From Streptomyces sp. RKAG290 (GTDB lineage: Bacteria; Actinomycetota; Actinomycetes; Streptomycetales; Streptomycetaceae), in NCBI RefSeq assembly GCF_023701695.1, contig NZ_JAJOZC010000001.1, positions 6,199,894-6,263,893 on the forward strand: a stretch of DNA of 64,000 bases. The letters run 5' to 3'. The translations under genes and the position numbers were made by a program. Below, piece by piece: positions 37,901 to 45,515 of the stretch (positions are counted from its first letter, which is position 1; the number at the start of each line of letters is the position of its first letter). Below the pieces are notes generated by a model that saw nothing but the letters and a program-made list of their open reading frames with translations, was not told where the DNA came from and searched no databases.

Positions 37901-38453
37901 GCACGCGCTCCCAGGCACCGGCGAGTTCCTCGGCCGACCGGCAGGCCGACATGCCGATACCGCCGCCGCCACCGGTCGCCTTGAGCATCACGGGATAGCC
38001 GATGACCTCCGCCGCGGCCAGGGCGGAGGTCAGACCGGGGAGGAGTCCGGTGCCGGGGGCGAGCGGTACACCCGCCGCCTCGGCCGCGGCCCGCGCGGTG
38101 TGCTTGGCGCCGAAGAGGTCCAGCTGGCCGGCGGTCGGGCCGACGAAGACGATGCCGGCGTCCTCGCACCGCCGGGCGAACTCCGCGTCCTCGGAGAGGA
38201 ACCCGTACCCCGGATGGATCGCCCCGGCCCCGGTGTCCTTCGCGGCCTTCAGCACCAGGTCGGCGTCCAGGTAGGACTCCTTGGCGGGCGCCGGGCCCAG
38301 CCGGACGGCCTCGTCGGCGAGGCGGACGTGCGGGGCCGACCGGTCGGGGTCGGAGAAGACGGCGACCGTACGCAGGCCGAGGCGGCGGGCCGTGCGGATG
38401 ATGCGCACCGCGATCTCGCCGCGGTTGGCGATGAGCAGGGTGTCGAAGGTCAT
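34908..38453 (-). CDS. Biotin-dependent urea/guanidine carboxylase
   Basis: The 1181-residue multidomain enzyme has an N-terminal biotin carboxylase (about 1-450; GGGGGIGMSA glycine loop, EVNTRLQVEHPVTE). A KipA-like domain follows (about 455-770), then a KipI-like domain forming the carboxyltransferase (about 780-1060), and a C-terminal biotinyl domain with Lys1136 in EAMKMES. Such enzymes carboxylate urea or guanidine. The two DUF1989 genes upstream match carboxyguanidine deiminase subunits, so guanidine is the more likely substrate. The product reaches AtzF after deimination. The gene overlaps both neighbours by 4 bp. Confidence 0.92.
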   Translation of the reverse strand: MTFDTLLIANRGEIAVRIIRTARRLGLRTVAVFSDPDRSAPHVRLADEAVRLGPAPAKESYLDADLVLKAAKDTGAGAIHPGYGFLSEDAEFARRCEDAGIVFVGPTAGQLDLFGAKHTARAAAEAAGVPLAPGTGLLPGLTSALAAAEVIGYPVMLKATGGGGGIGMSACRSAEELAGAWERVQRVAAASFSSAGVFLERLVENARHVEVQVFGDGYGRVVTFGDRDCSLQRRNQKVLEEAPAPDLPAHIRTQLTDSARELCASVGYRSAGTVEFVYDAARAEAYFLEVNTRLQVEHPVTEEIHGVDLVEWMLRLAQGDTAVVRQPDAPLGHAVEARLYAEDPSRDHRPGAGLLTRVDFPRGEGLRVDGWIETGTEVTTSYDPMLAKVIAHGTDRADALARLDAALAATRIDGIETNLGLVRAALADDRVRTATHSTATLATIADPTPRIEVVSGGTLTTVQDHPGRTGYWQVGVPPSGPMDDLSFRLGNTALGNTPGAPGLECTLQGPALRFTHPTTVCVTGAPAPLTLDGAPVPQWEPLTVPAGATLAVGAPDGPGLRTYVLFGGGGLDVPEFLGSAATFTLGGFGGHGGRALRTGDVLHGGSRVPAALPVPVPDRPRLTGSWHIAAAEGPHAAPEFFTEEDIHEFYAADWKVHFNSARTGVRLIGPKPRWARTDGGEAGLHPSNIHDTPYSVGAVDYTGDMPVLLGPDGPSLGGFVCPATVVTGERWKLGQLRPGDTVRFRPVTVTGEPRPEIVDGGILYRDDVLTYRRSGDDNVLVEYGPMQLDLALRMRVHALMEALTAAAVPGITGLTPGIRSLQIQTDPTVLAQSELLELLHRTEAALPPTDALTVPSRTVHLPLSWDDPATREAIARYMAGVRDDAPWCPWNIEFIRRVNGMDTVDDVYRTVFDAEYLVMGLGDVYLGAPVATPLDPRHRLVTTKYNPARTWTAENSVGIGGAYLCVYGMEGPGGYQFVGRTTQVWSGWQQRGAFEQGAPWLLRFFDRIKWYPVEADELLELRADITSGRFVPRIEEGEFSLARYEEFLAANADSIAAFRTRQGAAFSAERDAWEAAGEFDRADAASAPPSPAAEVTVPPGGRLVEAEFAASVWQLNVAEGDTVTAGQPLLALEAMKMESRVHAPADGVVAAILTRPGAQVEPGTALLTLAPLSGTSEGAHR

Positions 38454-39073
38454 CGGCTCGTCCCGGTGATGGTGGCTTCGACCGCGGTCGGGTCGAAACC
38501 GTTGCAGGGGTTGTTGATCTGGGGGCAGTTGGAGATCAGCACGAGTACGTCCGTCTCGGCGCGCAGCGTGAGAGCGAGGCCGGGGGCGGAGAGACCGTCG
38601 ACGATGCCGAGCGTGCCGTCCTGCTCCACCGGCACGTTCATGTACCAGTTGATGTTGGACACCAGATCGCGTTTGCCGAGCCCGTGCCGGGCGCCCTCGG
38701 CCAGGAAGTTGTCCACACAGGCGTGCTGCGACCAGGTGTGATGGCCGTAGCGAAGGGTGTTGGACTCCTTGGAGCAGGCGCCGCCGACGGTGTCGTGGCG
38801 GCCGCAGGTGTCCGCGGTGACCGTCATCAGCGGGGTGTGCTCGTTGGACATCAGCACACTGCCGGTGCTGAGGAAGATCCCGCCCCCGGCCTGGATCGTG
38901 TCGGGCGCGCTGTAGCGGACGGCCGTGTCCCTGGCCTCGTACACCAGGAAGTCCACCGCCTGGTTGCCGTGCAGATCCGTGAGGGTGAGTTCCTCGCCCG
39001 CCCGGACGGTCGCGGACCAGGCCGCGCGGGCCGGGATGACGCTCCTCAGGAGGACCGTGCCGGTCGTGGTCAT
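38450..39073 (-). CDS. DUF1989 protein, probable carboxyguanidine deiminase subunit (urea carboxylase-associated protein)
   Basis: The 207-residue protein is a DUF1989 member with conserved HGNQAVDFLVYEA, TADTCGRHDTVGGACS (His and Cys clusters) and SNCPQINNPCNGFDPT. Family work on guanidine-degrading bacteria describes paired DUF1989 proteins as CgdA/CgdB, which convert carboxyguanidine to allophanate. Its neighbour is the second member. It overlaps both neighbours by 4 bp, so it is translationally coupled. Confidence 0.85.
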   Translation of the reverse strand: MTTTGTVLLRSVIPARAAWSATVRAGEELTLTDLHGNQAVDFLVYEARDTAVRYSAPDTIQAGGGIFLSTGSVLMSNEHTPLMTVTADTCGRHDTVGGACSKESNTLRYGHHTWSQHACVDNFLAEGARHGLGKRDLVSNINWYMNVPVEQDGTLGIVDGLSAPGLALTLRAETDVLVLISNCPQINNPCNGFDPTAVEATITGTSR

Positions 39074-39888
39074 GCGAGCCCCCGTGCGGTGAGGAAGTCG
39101 AGTGTGTTGAGGAAGGCGCGGCGGCCCTCCGGCGTGGCGTCCCAGAGGGGATCTCCGGGGGCGGCCGGCCGGTCGCGCCAGGCCAGCACCTCCAGCGCGG
39201 TGCTGGTGTAGCGGGGGCGCGGGTCCAGCGGATGCGGGACGTTCGCGATCAGTACGGTCAGGTCCTGCTCCGCGCGCAGGGTCACCGCCGCGCCCGCGCC
39301 GGCCGAGCCGGTGAACTCCGCGGCGCCGTCCTCCCGGATCGCCACCCCCTGGAAGAAGGAGAGCGAGGGCGGCAGGTCGCGCGGGCCGAGGCCGTTCTTC
39401 GCGGCGGCCAGCTTGAGCAGTTCCAGTCCGGCCGGCGAGGGCGACTGCGGGGTGCCGTCGCCGTACCGTTCGGTGTTCCGGCGCAGGGTGGAGGTGCCGC
39501 ACAGGGCGTCGTGGCGGCCCGAGGAGTCCGCCGTCACCGACGCCAGCACCCGTCCCTGGTCGGAGAGGAGCAGCCGGCCGGCGCCCAGATAGGCGTTCCA
39601 CTGGACCTTCACCGTGTCCGCGGTGTTGAGCCGCTCCCACGGCCGCCCGTCGGCGTACAGCAGCAGATGGGCGCAGGCGTCGCCCGCGAGGTCCGTGAGC
39701 CGCAGCGCGGTGCCGCGCGCCAGCACGCGGTGCGTGTAGTTGCCGCCCGCGACCGTCTCGGCCCAGACCGGGGGGCCGGGGGTGACGTCCGGCCAGTCGC
39801 TCGCGGGTACCACGGGCATGGTCCCGGTGCGGGTGCCGTCCTGGGCCCGGGCGTGATCCCGGGCTCCGTGTGTCGTCGCTGTCGCCAT
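39070..39888 (-). CDS. DUF1989 protein, probable carboxyguanidine deiminase partner subunit
   Basis: The 272-residue protein is a longer DUF1989 paralogue of the downstream gene. It shares DLAGDACAHLLLYA, TADSSGRHDALCGTSTLRRN and IANVPHPLDPRPRY, but has an extra N-terminal stretch and lost some of the metal-like Cys residues, so it may be a non-catalytic partner. ATG start with GAGGGTC upstream. It is the first gene of the carboxylase operon. A TetR-type palindrome lies 53 bp upstream. Confidence 0.84.
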   Translation of the reverse strand: MATATTHGARDHARAQDGTRTGTMPVVPASDWPDVTPGPPVWAETVAGGNYTHRVLARGTALRLTDLAGDACAHLLLYADGRPWERLNTADTVKVQWNAYLGAGRLLLSDQGRVLASVTADSSGRHDALCGTSTLRRNTERYGDGTPQSPSPAGLELLKLAAAKNGLGPRDLPPSLSFFQGVAIREDGAAEFTGSAGAGAAVTLRAEQDLTVLIANVPHPLDPRPRYTSTALEVLAWRDRPAAPGDPLWDATPEGRRAFLNTLDFLTARGLA

Positions 39889-39940
39889 GGCTGACCCTCC
39901 GGCTCGACGTGTCGCCGGCCTTGCTCTCCGCCGGTCTTGG

Positions 39941-39960
39941 TTTCTGTCGCGTGACAGAAA
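39941..39960. promoter_or_regulatory. TetR-type operator upstream of the carboxylase operon
   Basis: TTTCTGTCGCGTGACAGAAA is an almost perfect palindrome (8-bp arms TTTCTGTC/GACAGAAA). It lies between the divergent DUF1989 gene and the TetR gene, and is followed by TTAG. A near copy lies at 47071-47090 in front of the permease gene. It is the likely binding site of the adjacent TetR protein. Confidence 0.75.
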
Positions 39961-40044
39961 TTAGGAGAGCGGGGATTCGGGGCCATTGCCCGTCCGTTGC
40001 GGGCGAGTTACCGAGTCCTCACCAAGATCGTGGCGAGTGGGGAT

Positions 40045-40704
40045 GTGCGACGATCGGCCCATGTCCAGCCCCCAGGAACCGGCGGCGCGCGACGGGTCGG
40101 CCGGCCGCGCGCCACCCAGCGGCCCGATACCGGGCTGTCCGCGCGTGACGAACTGCTGGCAGCGGCGGCCGAGTTGTTCACCACGCGTGGATACGCGGCG
40201 ACCACCACCCGGGCCGTCGCGGAGCGCGCGGGCATGCGTCAGGCGACGATGTACCACTACGTGGCGGGCAAGGAGGATCTCCTCGCGGCGCTGCTGGAGT
40301 CGACCGTCACCCCGTCGCTCGCGCTGGCCGAGGAACTGCTCGCGGACGGCACGCGGTCCGCCGAGGAGCGGCTGCGCGAGCTGTGCCGCGCGGACGTGGC
40401 ACTGCTGTGCGGCGGACCGTACAACCTGGGTGCGCTGTACGTGCTGCCGGAGGTGCGGGCCGAGCGGTTCGCGGACTTCCACCGGGTGCGGGCGGAACTG
40501 CGCGGCGCCTACGGGCGGTTGCTGGTCGCCACCGAGGCGGGCGCGGCGCTCGCGAAGGACGAGGCGGAGCTCCGTACCGACCTGGTCTTCGGGCTCATCG
40601 AGGGCGTGATCCTGGTGCACCTCGCGGGCCCCGAGCGCGCGGCGGGCGCCTTCGCCGAGGCCACGGCGGACGCGGCACTGCGGATCGTCGGCGTCCAGGC
40701 CTGA
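40045..40704 (+). CDS. TetR-family regulator of the carboxylase operon
   Basis: The protein of about 219 residues has an N-terminal TetR helix-turn-helix (LLAAAAELFTTRGYAATTTRAVAERAGMRQATMYHYVAGKEDL) and a C-terminal ligand domain. It is divergent from the carboxylase operon with a palindromic operator between, so it probably represses both. The start is uncertain. GTG 40045 follows GTGGGG. However, ATG 40061 in another frame would join if one base were missing in the C run near 40070, giving MSSPPGTGGARRVGRPR, which looks like a natural TetR N-terminus. Confidence 0.85.
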   Translation: MRRSAHVQPPGTGGARRVGRPRATQRPDTGLSARDELLAAAAELFTTRGYAATTTRAVAERAGMRQATMYHYVAGKEDLLAALLESTVTPSLALAEELLADGTRSAEERLRELCRADVALLCGGPYNLGALYVLPEVRAERFADFHRVRAELRGAYGRLLVATEAGAALAKDEAELRTDLVFGLIEGVILVHLAGPERAAGAFAEATADAALRIVGVQA

Positions 40705-40717
40705 GAGCGGGCCGCCC

Positions 40718-40741
40718 GGCCCCGGCAGGCGCGCCGGGGCC
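40718..40741. terminator. Hairpin between convergent TetR and serine hydrolase genes
   Basis: GGCCCCGGC pairs with GCCGGGGCC across the loop AGGCGC, placed 14 bp after the TetR stop and between two converging genes. Confidence 0.65.
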
Positions 40742-40788
40742 CCTGCCCTCCCGTCGTGCGCGGGAGAGGAGGGGCGTCCTTCCGGTGC

Positions 40789-41928
40789 CTAACGGCCGCA
40801 GAACTCCGCTTCGATCACGGCGTCGCTGTCCCCCGACCAGTCGCCGTTGAAGTTGAAGGAGAGGGCGTGGCGCCCGTCGGCCGTGGTGACCGACTCGGAG
40901 CTGGAGCCGTGGATGCCGCCGCTGTGGCCCCAGACGTGCACACCGCAGCTCAGCTTGCGGTCGGCGAGCCCCAACCCGTAGCGGGCGTGGGGGATCCCGA
41001 CCGCCTTCACGGTTGTCTTCATCTCCTTGAGCTGCTCGGGCGGCAGGAGCTTCCCCTTGAGGAGGGCCCGGTAGAAGCGGTTGAGGTCCGAGGAGTCGGA
41101 GATCATCGCGCCGGACCCGCCGGCGAGGGAGGGGTTCAGCTCCGTGACGTCGTAGGTCGGACCGGTCGACGTCGTGGCGAGCTTCCCGTAGGCGCGGCTG
41201 CTCGGCTGCGGCACCTCGGGGGACGTGTCCGGCACGAGCGTGGAGCGCAGGTCCAGGCGCTTGACGATGCGGCGGTCGATCTCGGCCGCGTACGAGTGCC
41301 CCGTGACCTTCTGGATCACCATGGACGCCAGGACGTAGTTGGTGTTCGAGTAGTGCCAGGAGGCGCCCGGGGTGAAGTCCGGTTCGTGGGCCATGGCGAT
41401 CGCGACCAGCTGCTCCGGGGCCGCCGTGTCGTAGCGGTGCTCCAGGAAGCCGTCCTTCAGGAAGTAGTCACGCTGGAAGTCCTCGTCCGCCAGGTAGTCG
41501 AAGATGCCGCTGGTGTGGTTCAGGAGCCGGCGGAGCGTGATGGCGCTCCCGTCGTTGCCGTGGCCCGCCACCACGCCGGGGAGCCACTTCGACACCTTGT
41601 CGTCCAGCGACAGCCGCCCTTCCGCCTCCAGTTGCAGCACCACGGTGGAGACGAACGTCTTGGTGAGGCTGGCGATCCGGTAGTGGTCGTCGGTGCTGCG
41701 GGGCCGGTTGGTCCTGAGGTCGCCCACGCCCGACGTCGCCGACCACGTGCCGTGTCCGTCCGTGGCCGTCGCGGTCACGCCGGGTACGCCGTCCTTCACC
41801 GCCGCGTCCATGGCCGTGCGGGTCGCGCCGTGGCTCTCCCGGTGGGGGACCGTCGCCGTCGCGGGCCCCGCCAGGGCCGCCACCAGCCCCACCGCGGTCG
41901 CCGCCACCAGTGCCTTGCGTACTGACAT
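40789..41928 (-). CDS. Exported serine hydrolase (beta-lactamase / D,D-carboxypeptidase fold)
   Basis: The 379-residue protein has a signal peptide (about 1-26, ending ATATV). It has the penicillin-binding fold motifs SLTK (Ser-X-X-Lys nucleophile, near residue 87), YSN (HYSNTNY) and HSG (WGHSGG), which replaces KTG. This pattern fits class C-like D-aminopeptidase, D,D-carboxypeptidase or esterase enzymes rather than a classical beta-lactamase. It acts outside the cell. No operon partners. Confidence 0.9.
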   Translation of the reverse strand: MSVRKALVAATAVGLVAALAGPATATVPHRESHGATRTAMDAAVKDGVPGVTATATDGHGTWSATSGVGDLRTNRPRSTDDHYRIASLTKTFVSTVVLQLEAEGRLSLDDKVSKWLPGVVAGHGNDGSAITLRRLLNHTSGIFDYLADEDFQRDYFLKDGFLEHRYDTAAPEQLVAIAMAHEPDFTPGASWHYSNTNYVLASMVIQKVTGHSYAAEIDRRIVKRLDLRSTLVPDTSPEVPQPSSRAYGKLATTSTGPTYDVTELNPSLAGGSGAMISDSSDLNRFYRALLKGKLLPPEQLKEMKTTVKAVGIPHARYGLGLADRKLSCGVHVWGHSGGIHGSSSESVTTADGRHALSFNFNGDWSGDSDAVIEAEFCGR

Positions 41929-42101
41929 GTGCTTTCCCCGTTCGTCGATGTGCCCGGTCCCGGGGAGTGACCCGGCGGGCGGACGCGGGGTTGCGCGGAC
42001 CCTGGCCGGTTGAGCCCGATCCGGCCATTGCCGGGCCCGGCCGGCGGGGGTGCGGCGCGGGCGTCGTCGGGCGCACCGGGCCCGGACACGACGCGGCCGC
42101 C

Positions 42102-42131
42102 CCGCCTGCCCGGTGAATGCCGGGCAGGCGG
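42102..42131. terminator. Hairpin terminator downstream of the FG-GAP gene
   Basis: CCGCCTGCCCGG and CCGGGCAGGCGG form a perfect 12-bp stem with a 6-base loop TGAATG, 36 bp past the end of the leftward FG-GAP gene. Confidence 0.7.
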
Positions 42132-42166
42132 CGCGGCCGGGTCGGACACGGGTGCGCAGGGTGTCG

Positions 42167-43600
42167 TCAGGGGGTGGTGGCCCCGACGGCCGCGCCGAAG
42201 CGGGCCCTTGCCGCCGGGTGGTCCACGGAATCCGGGGTGAAGAGGAGCGATCCCAGCCCGGTCGGACCGGTGGCCGAACCCGGGATGACGCTCACCCCGC
42301 CCGTCTGCAGGTACTTGCCGGGCGCCCCGACCGCCAGGTCCGCACGGCCGTCCGCGTCGAAGTCGCCGGCGGCCACTGCCGTCCCGAACAGGTCGTTGCC
42401 CTCCATGACCCCCATCACGCCCGGCGAGTCCAGCGTCAGTTCCCGGGCGCGGGAGGCGTTCAGACCCGTCGGCGAGCCCGGGACGATGTTCAGCTTGCCC
42501 GCGTTCTGGATGCCGTCGGAGTCCTGCGCACCGGTGACCGAGGTGACCAGGTCGGCGTGCCCGTCACCGTCGGTGTCGGCGAGCACCCCCGCACTGCCCG
42601 GTTCCACCGCACCGCCGTAGGGGACACCCGCGCCCAGCCCGGCGGCGGTGCCCGGGAACATGCGCAGCAGGAACTCGTCGGGACCGTCGGAGGCGTTGGT
42701 GTCCACGACCACGTCGTCCCGGCCGTCACCCGTGATGTCACCCGTCACGACGCTGTAGCCGGAGAAGGGCAGCCCCGTCCGGCCGATCGGCTGCGCCCTC
42801 AGGCCCTGGGCCGAGCCGGGCAGCACGCCGAGGGTCCCCTCGTCGGCCCCGTCGTCGGAGTAGGCCTCGGTGACCAGGTCCGTGAACCCGTCGCCGTTGA
42901 TGTCGCCCGAGGCGATCCGTCCCATGCCGGCGCCGCCGCCGGGTGGGGCGAACGAGGTCATGGCCGGTTCGTCGATGTCACGCAGATTGCTCGCACCGCG
43001 AACGACGTTCACCTTCGTGCCGGTGGAGACGGCGATGTCGTCCCGTCCGTCATGGTTGAAGTCGCCCACCGTCAGATTGTTGCCGAACCCCTCGCGCGCG
43101 GCCGGCTTCGGGTTGTGGAAGGCGATGGCCTCGGACCCGAGGCCGCCCTTGGCCCCGAAGACGATCGTCACCGCGCCCGCGCCCGCCACGGTCCCGATGG
43201 CCTCGCCGCCCGAGCCGATCACCAGGTCGGTGTACCCGTCGCCGTCCACGTCGCCCGTCGTCACCGACGACCCGAACCGGTCACCGGCCTCCGCCACGCC
43301 CGGTATGCCGGCCGTGTCCTGCGTGATCCCCTTGTGCCGGGTGACCCGCACGCCCTGGGCCGAGCCGTACACGAGCGAGACGTACCCGGCCTTCGCGTAG
43401 CCCTGGACGGCGTCCTCGGGTGCTCCCACGGCGAGGTCGCCGAAACCGTCGCCGTCCACGTCACCGGGCGCGGCCGCGGCCTTGCGCACCTGCTGCGCCC
43501 CGGGCGTCGTCCCGTGGTCCGATGCGGCGGCAGGTGCCACCAGGACCCCCGCGGTCACCGTTGCCACCAGAGCCGTACACGCCATCAAGTGCCGCGCCAT
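42167..43600 (-). CDS. Exported FG-GAP repeat (integrin-like beta-propeller) protein
   Basis: The 477-residue protein has a signal peptide ending near AAASD and seven FG-GAP units with calcium-type loops (for example GDVDGDGFGDLAVGAP, GDVDGDGYTDLVIGS, GDFNHDGRDDIAVS, GDINGDGFTDLV, GDITGDGRDDVVV, GDFDADGRADLAVGAP). Seven units would close one beta-propeller. It is secreted; the ligand is unknown. Confidence 0.92.
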   Translation of the reverse strand: MARHLMACTALVATVTAGVLVAPAAASDHGTTPGAQQVRKAAAAPGDVDGDGFGDLAVGAPEDAVQGYAKAGYVSLVYGSAQGVRVTRHKGITQDTAGIPGVAEAGDRFGSSVTTGDVDGDGYTDLVIGSGGEAIGTVAGAGAVTIVFGAKGGLGSEAIAFHNPKPAAREGFGNNLTVGDFNHDGRDDIAVSTGTKVNVVRGASNLRDIDEPAMTSFAPPGGGAGMGRIASGDINGDGFTDLVTEAYSDDGADEGTLGVLPGSAQGLRAQPIGRTGLPFSGYSVVTGDITGDGRDDVVVDTNASDGPDEFLLRMFPGTAAGLGAGVPYGGAVEPGSAGVLADTDGDGHADLVTSVTGAQDSDGIQNAGKLNIVPGSPTGLNASRARELTLDSPGVMGVMEGNDLFGTAVAAGDFDADGRADLAVGAPGKYLQTGGVSVIPGSATGPTGLGSLLFTPDSVDHPAARARFGAAVGATTP

Positions 43601-43810
43601 GTGCCCACTCTCCCCGTCTGCGTTGCCTGAGTGCCGCAGCCGGCTGCCCAGGGGCGCCGGCCGCCGCCGTCAACCCACAAGACCCGTGAGCGGGATGAAC
43701 AGTTGCGGTCGCCGTGCCCACCTCCTGAGGAATCCGCATGCGGACCGGCCGGCTCCGCGGGCACGCGGACGCCCGCACCGCGACCGGGTCACGGCGCGGG
43801 CCCTCGCGTT

Positions 43811-44254
43811 CTAGGACCGGGGCCGAGCGCTTCTCATCGACGCGCCTGCGCAGACCAGTCCCAGCAGGAGGGTCAGTGCGCCGATGATGACGTTGTTGAG
43901 CACGACGCCGATGTCCGGGCTGCTGCCCACCACCCAGGGCGAGATGATCATCCAGGCGCCCATGGCGCAGATGGCCCAGCTCAGGCCGTACATCCGTTGC
44001 GGCATCATGGTGAACCCGAGACCCAGCACCGCGATGGCGATGCCCATGATCAGGTTGTGGTTCACCAGGGCGGGCTGCCCGGCCGTGAAGTGCAGCACCC
44101 ACGGCGAGACGGCGCAGTACAGACCGACCAGGAACACCGGTCCGTCCACGAGGGCCACATCGCGGCCACCCATCATCCGGTCGTGACGGTCACGCATTTC
44201 GGAGACGTCGGGGTGTCCGGCCATGTCCTGGCCGGCATGCGAGACGTTTGACAT
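43811..44254 (-). CDS. SPW-repeat membrane protein
   Basis: The 147-residue protein has a charged N-terminus of about 35 residues and four hydrophobic helices in two pairs. Each pair carries an SPW signature (AVSPWVLHF and MIISPWVVG), defining the SPW repeat family. Function unknown. ATG start with AAGGAGACG. An inverted repeat ATAAGCG/CGCTTAT (44300-44342) in a low-GC stretch marks the promoter region. Confidence 0.85.
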   Translation of the reverse strand: MSNVSHAGQDMAGHPDVSEMRDRHDRMMGGRDVALVDGPVFLVGLYCAVSPWVLHFTAGQPALVNHNLIMGIAIAVLGLGFTMMPQRMYGLSWAICAMGAWMIISPWVVGSSPDIGVVLNNVIIGALTLLLGLVCAGASMRSARPRS

Positions 44255-44350
44255 GGTTCGTCTCCTTCGTTCCAGCAGGCCTGACCTCTGACGTGCGCGA
44301 TAAGCGGCCTGTCATGCCATTCTGCTCTTATTTGTCGCTTATGTGTAGGT

Positions 44351-45511
44351 TCAAGGCGCCTGAAAATCGGCAGGAGTCACATCGGCAGGAGCCGCATCGA
44401 CCCGGTCCAGCCGCCCGGCCAGGTCGCACAGGTCCGGGGTACGCAGCACCCGCTCCCCGTACCCCGGCAGCGGGACGTGCAGCGGTCCGGTCCACCGCGG
44501 CGGGATGGCGCCGAAGCCGTACACCGCGCCGGCCAGCGCCCCGGTCACCGCCGCCACGGTGTCGGTGTCCCCGCCCACGTCGATCGCCGAGGCGAGGGCG
44601 TGCGGGTACGAGGACGTCGTGCGCAGCGCCCACAGCGCGGTGCCCAGGCAGGGCCACACCGCACCGTTGAACTCCGTCGCCTCGTCCGGATGCCAGCTAG
44701 GGCCTCTCGTTTGGATCATGCCGGGCTCGCGTGCCCTGGTGCCGCACCTCGCGGCGTTGTCGTCAGTCGCCGACGCTCCGCGTGGGCTCCTTCCTCCGCC
44801 TTGCGAGGCACAGCACCAGACCCCGCTCCCTTATCCGGCCTGATCCAAACGAAAGACCCTAGGCGCCAGGACAACCGCCCAGCGCGCCCGGTGGTCCGCG
44901 TGCACGGCGGCAAGCGCGTCCGGGACGGCGGTGAGCGGATCGGCGCCGTCCAGGGCGACGCGGATCAGCTCGTGCAGCACGGCGGTCCCCTCCCAGGCCG
45001 CCCGGTCGCCGTGGGTCAGGGCCGCGATCCGGCGGGCCGCGGCCATCGTGGCCGCCCGCGCCCCGTCCGCCGCCGGGCCGGTCCGGGCGAAGTACACGGC
45101 CGAGGTGGCGGCGCGCATGAGCGAACCGTTGCCCGCCGCACGGCCGTTGACCTGGAAGTGCAGCGCCGCCGCGGTGTCCCACGGGTCACCGCTCGTCAGT
45201 ACGTCCTCCGTCTGCAGGCCGATGTCCTTCGGCCCGCCCGCCGCCCACCGGCGAAACCGGCCGAACAGGTCGGGCAGGTCGAGACCGCCGCGTTCCAGCA
45301 GCGACTCCCCGACCAGCACGGCCATCTGTGTGTCGTCCGTGGCCTCGCCCGGATCCCAGCCACCGCCGCCGCACATCGTCCCGGTGCCGTCGGGGAAGCG
45401 GGCCGAATACACCCCCGCCGGGCCGAACTCGAAGGGTGCCCCCAGTGCGTCACCCACCGCCGACCCGACCACCGCACCCGCCACCCGGTCCTGCCTGCTC
45501 AGGGAGTCCAT
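44351..45511 (-). pseudogene. ADP-ribosylglycohydrolase, disrupted by a MITE
   Basis: The N-terminal part (45511 to about 44862) has the family motifs VGSAVGDALGAPFEF and ATDDTQMAV, binding the first Mg. The C-terminal part (44697 to 44351) has DVGGDTDTVAAVTGALAGA, the second metal motif. Between them lies a 160-bp element plus a duplicated TA, 162 bp in all. The frame is kept, but an in-frame TAA inside the element (44831-44833) ends translation at residue 226. Deleting 162 bp restores VVLAPSWHPDEATEF and a protein of 332 residues. The gene starts 4 bp after the permease, so the two form an operon. DraG-type enzymes remove ADP-ribose from proteins or nucleic acids. Confidence 0.93.
44700..44859. 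mobile_element. 160-bp MITE with 25-bp terminal inverted repeats
   Basis: Both ends, read inward, begin GGGYCTYTCGTTTGGATCA and match at 22 of 25 positions. The element encodes no transposase. It is bounded by TA on each side (44698-44699 and 44860-44861), and the empty site reads CTAG. CTAG targets with TA duplication are typical of IS5-family (IS427-type) elements, whose transposase could mobilise it in trans. It lies inside the ADP-ribosylglycohydrolase gene. Confidence 0.92.
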
Positions 45512-45515
45512 CCGG

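Noticed and set aside
34914..38741. 1275-codon plus-strand frame opposite the carboxylase
   Set aside because: Shadow of the carboxylase gene; composition is low complexity.
39889..40044. Possible guanidine riboswitch ahead of the carboxylase operon
   Set aside because: The gap is short and dominated by the TetR palindrome; no ykkC-type core was recognisable.
44743..44843. Small open frames inside the MITE
   Set aside because: They are under 40 codons, lack a ribosome site and show no transposase motif.
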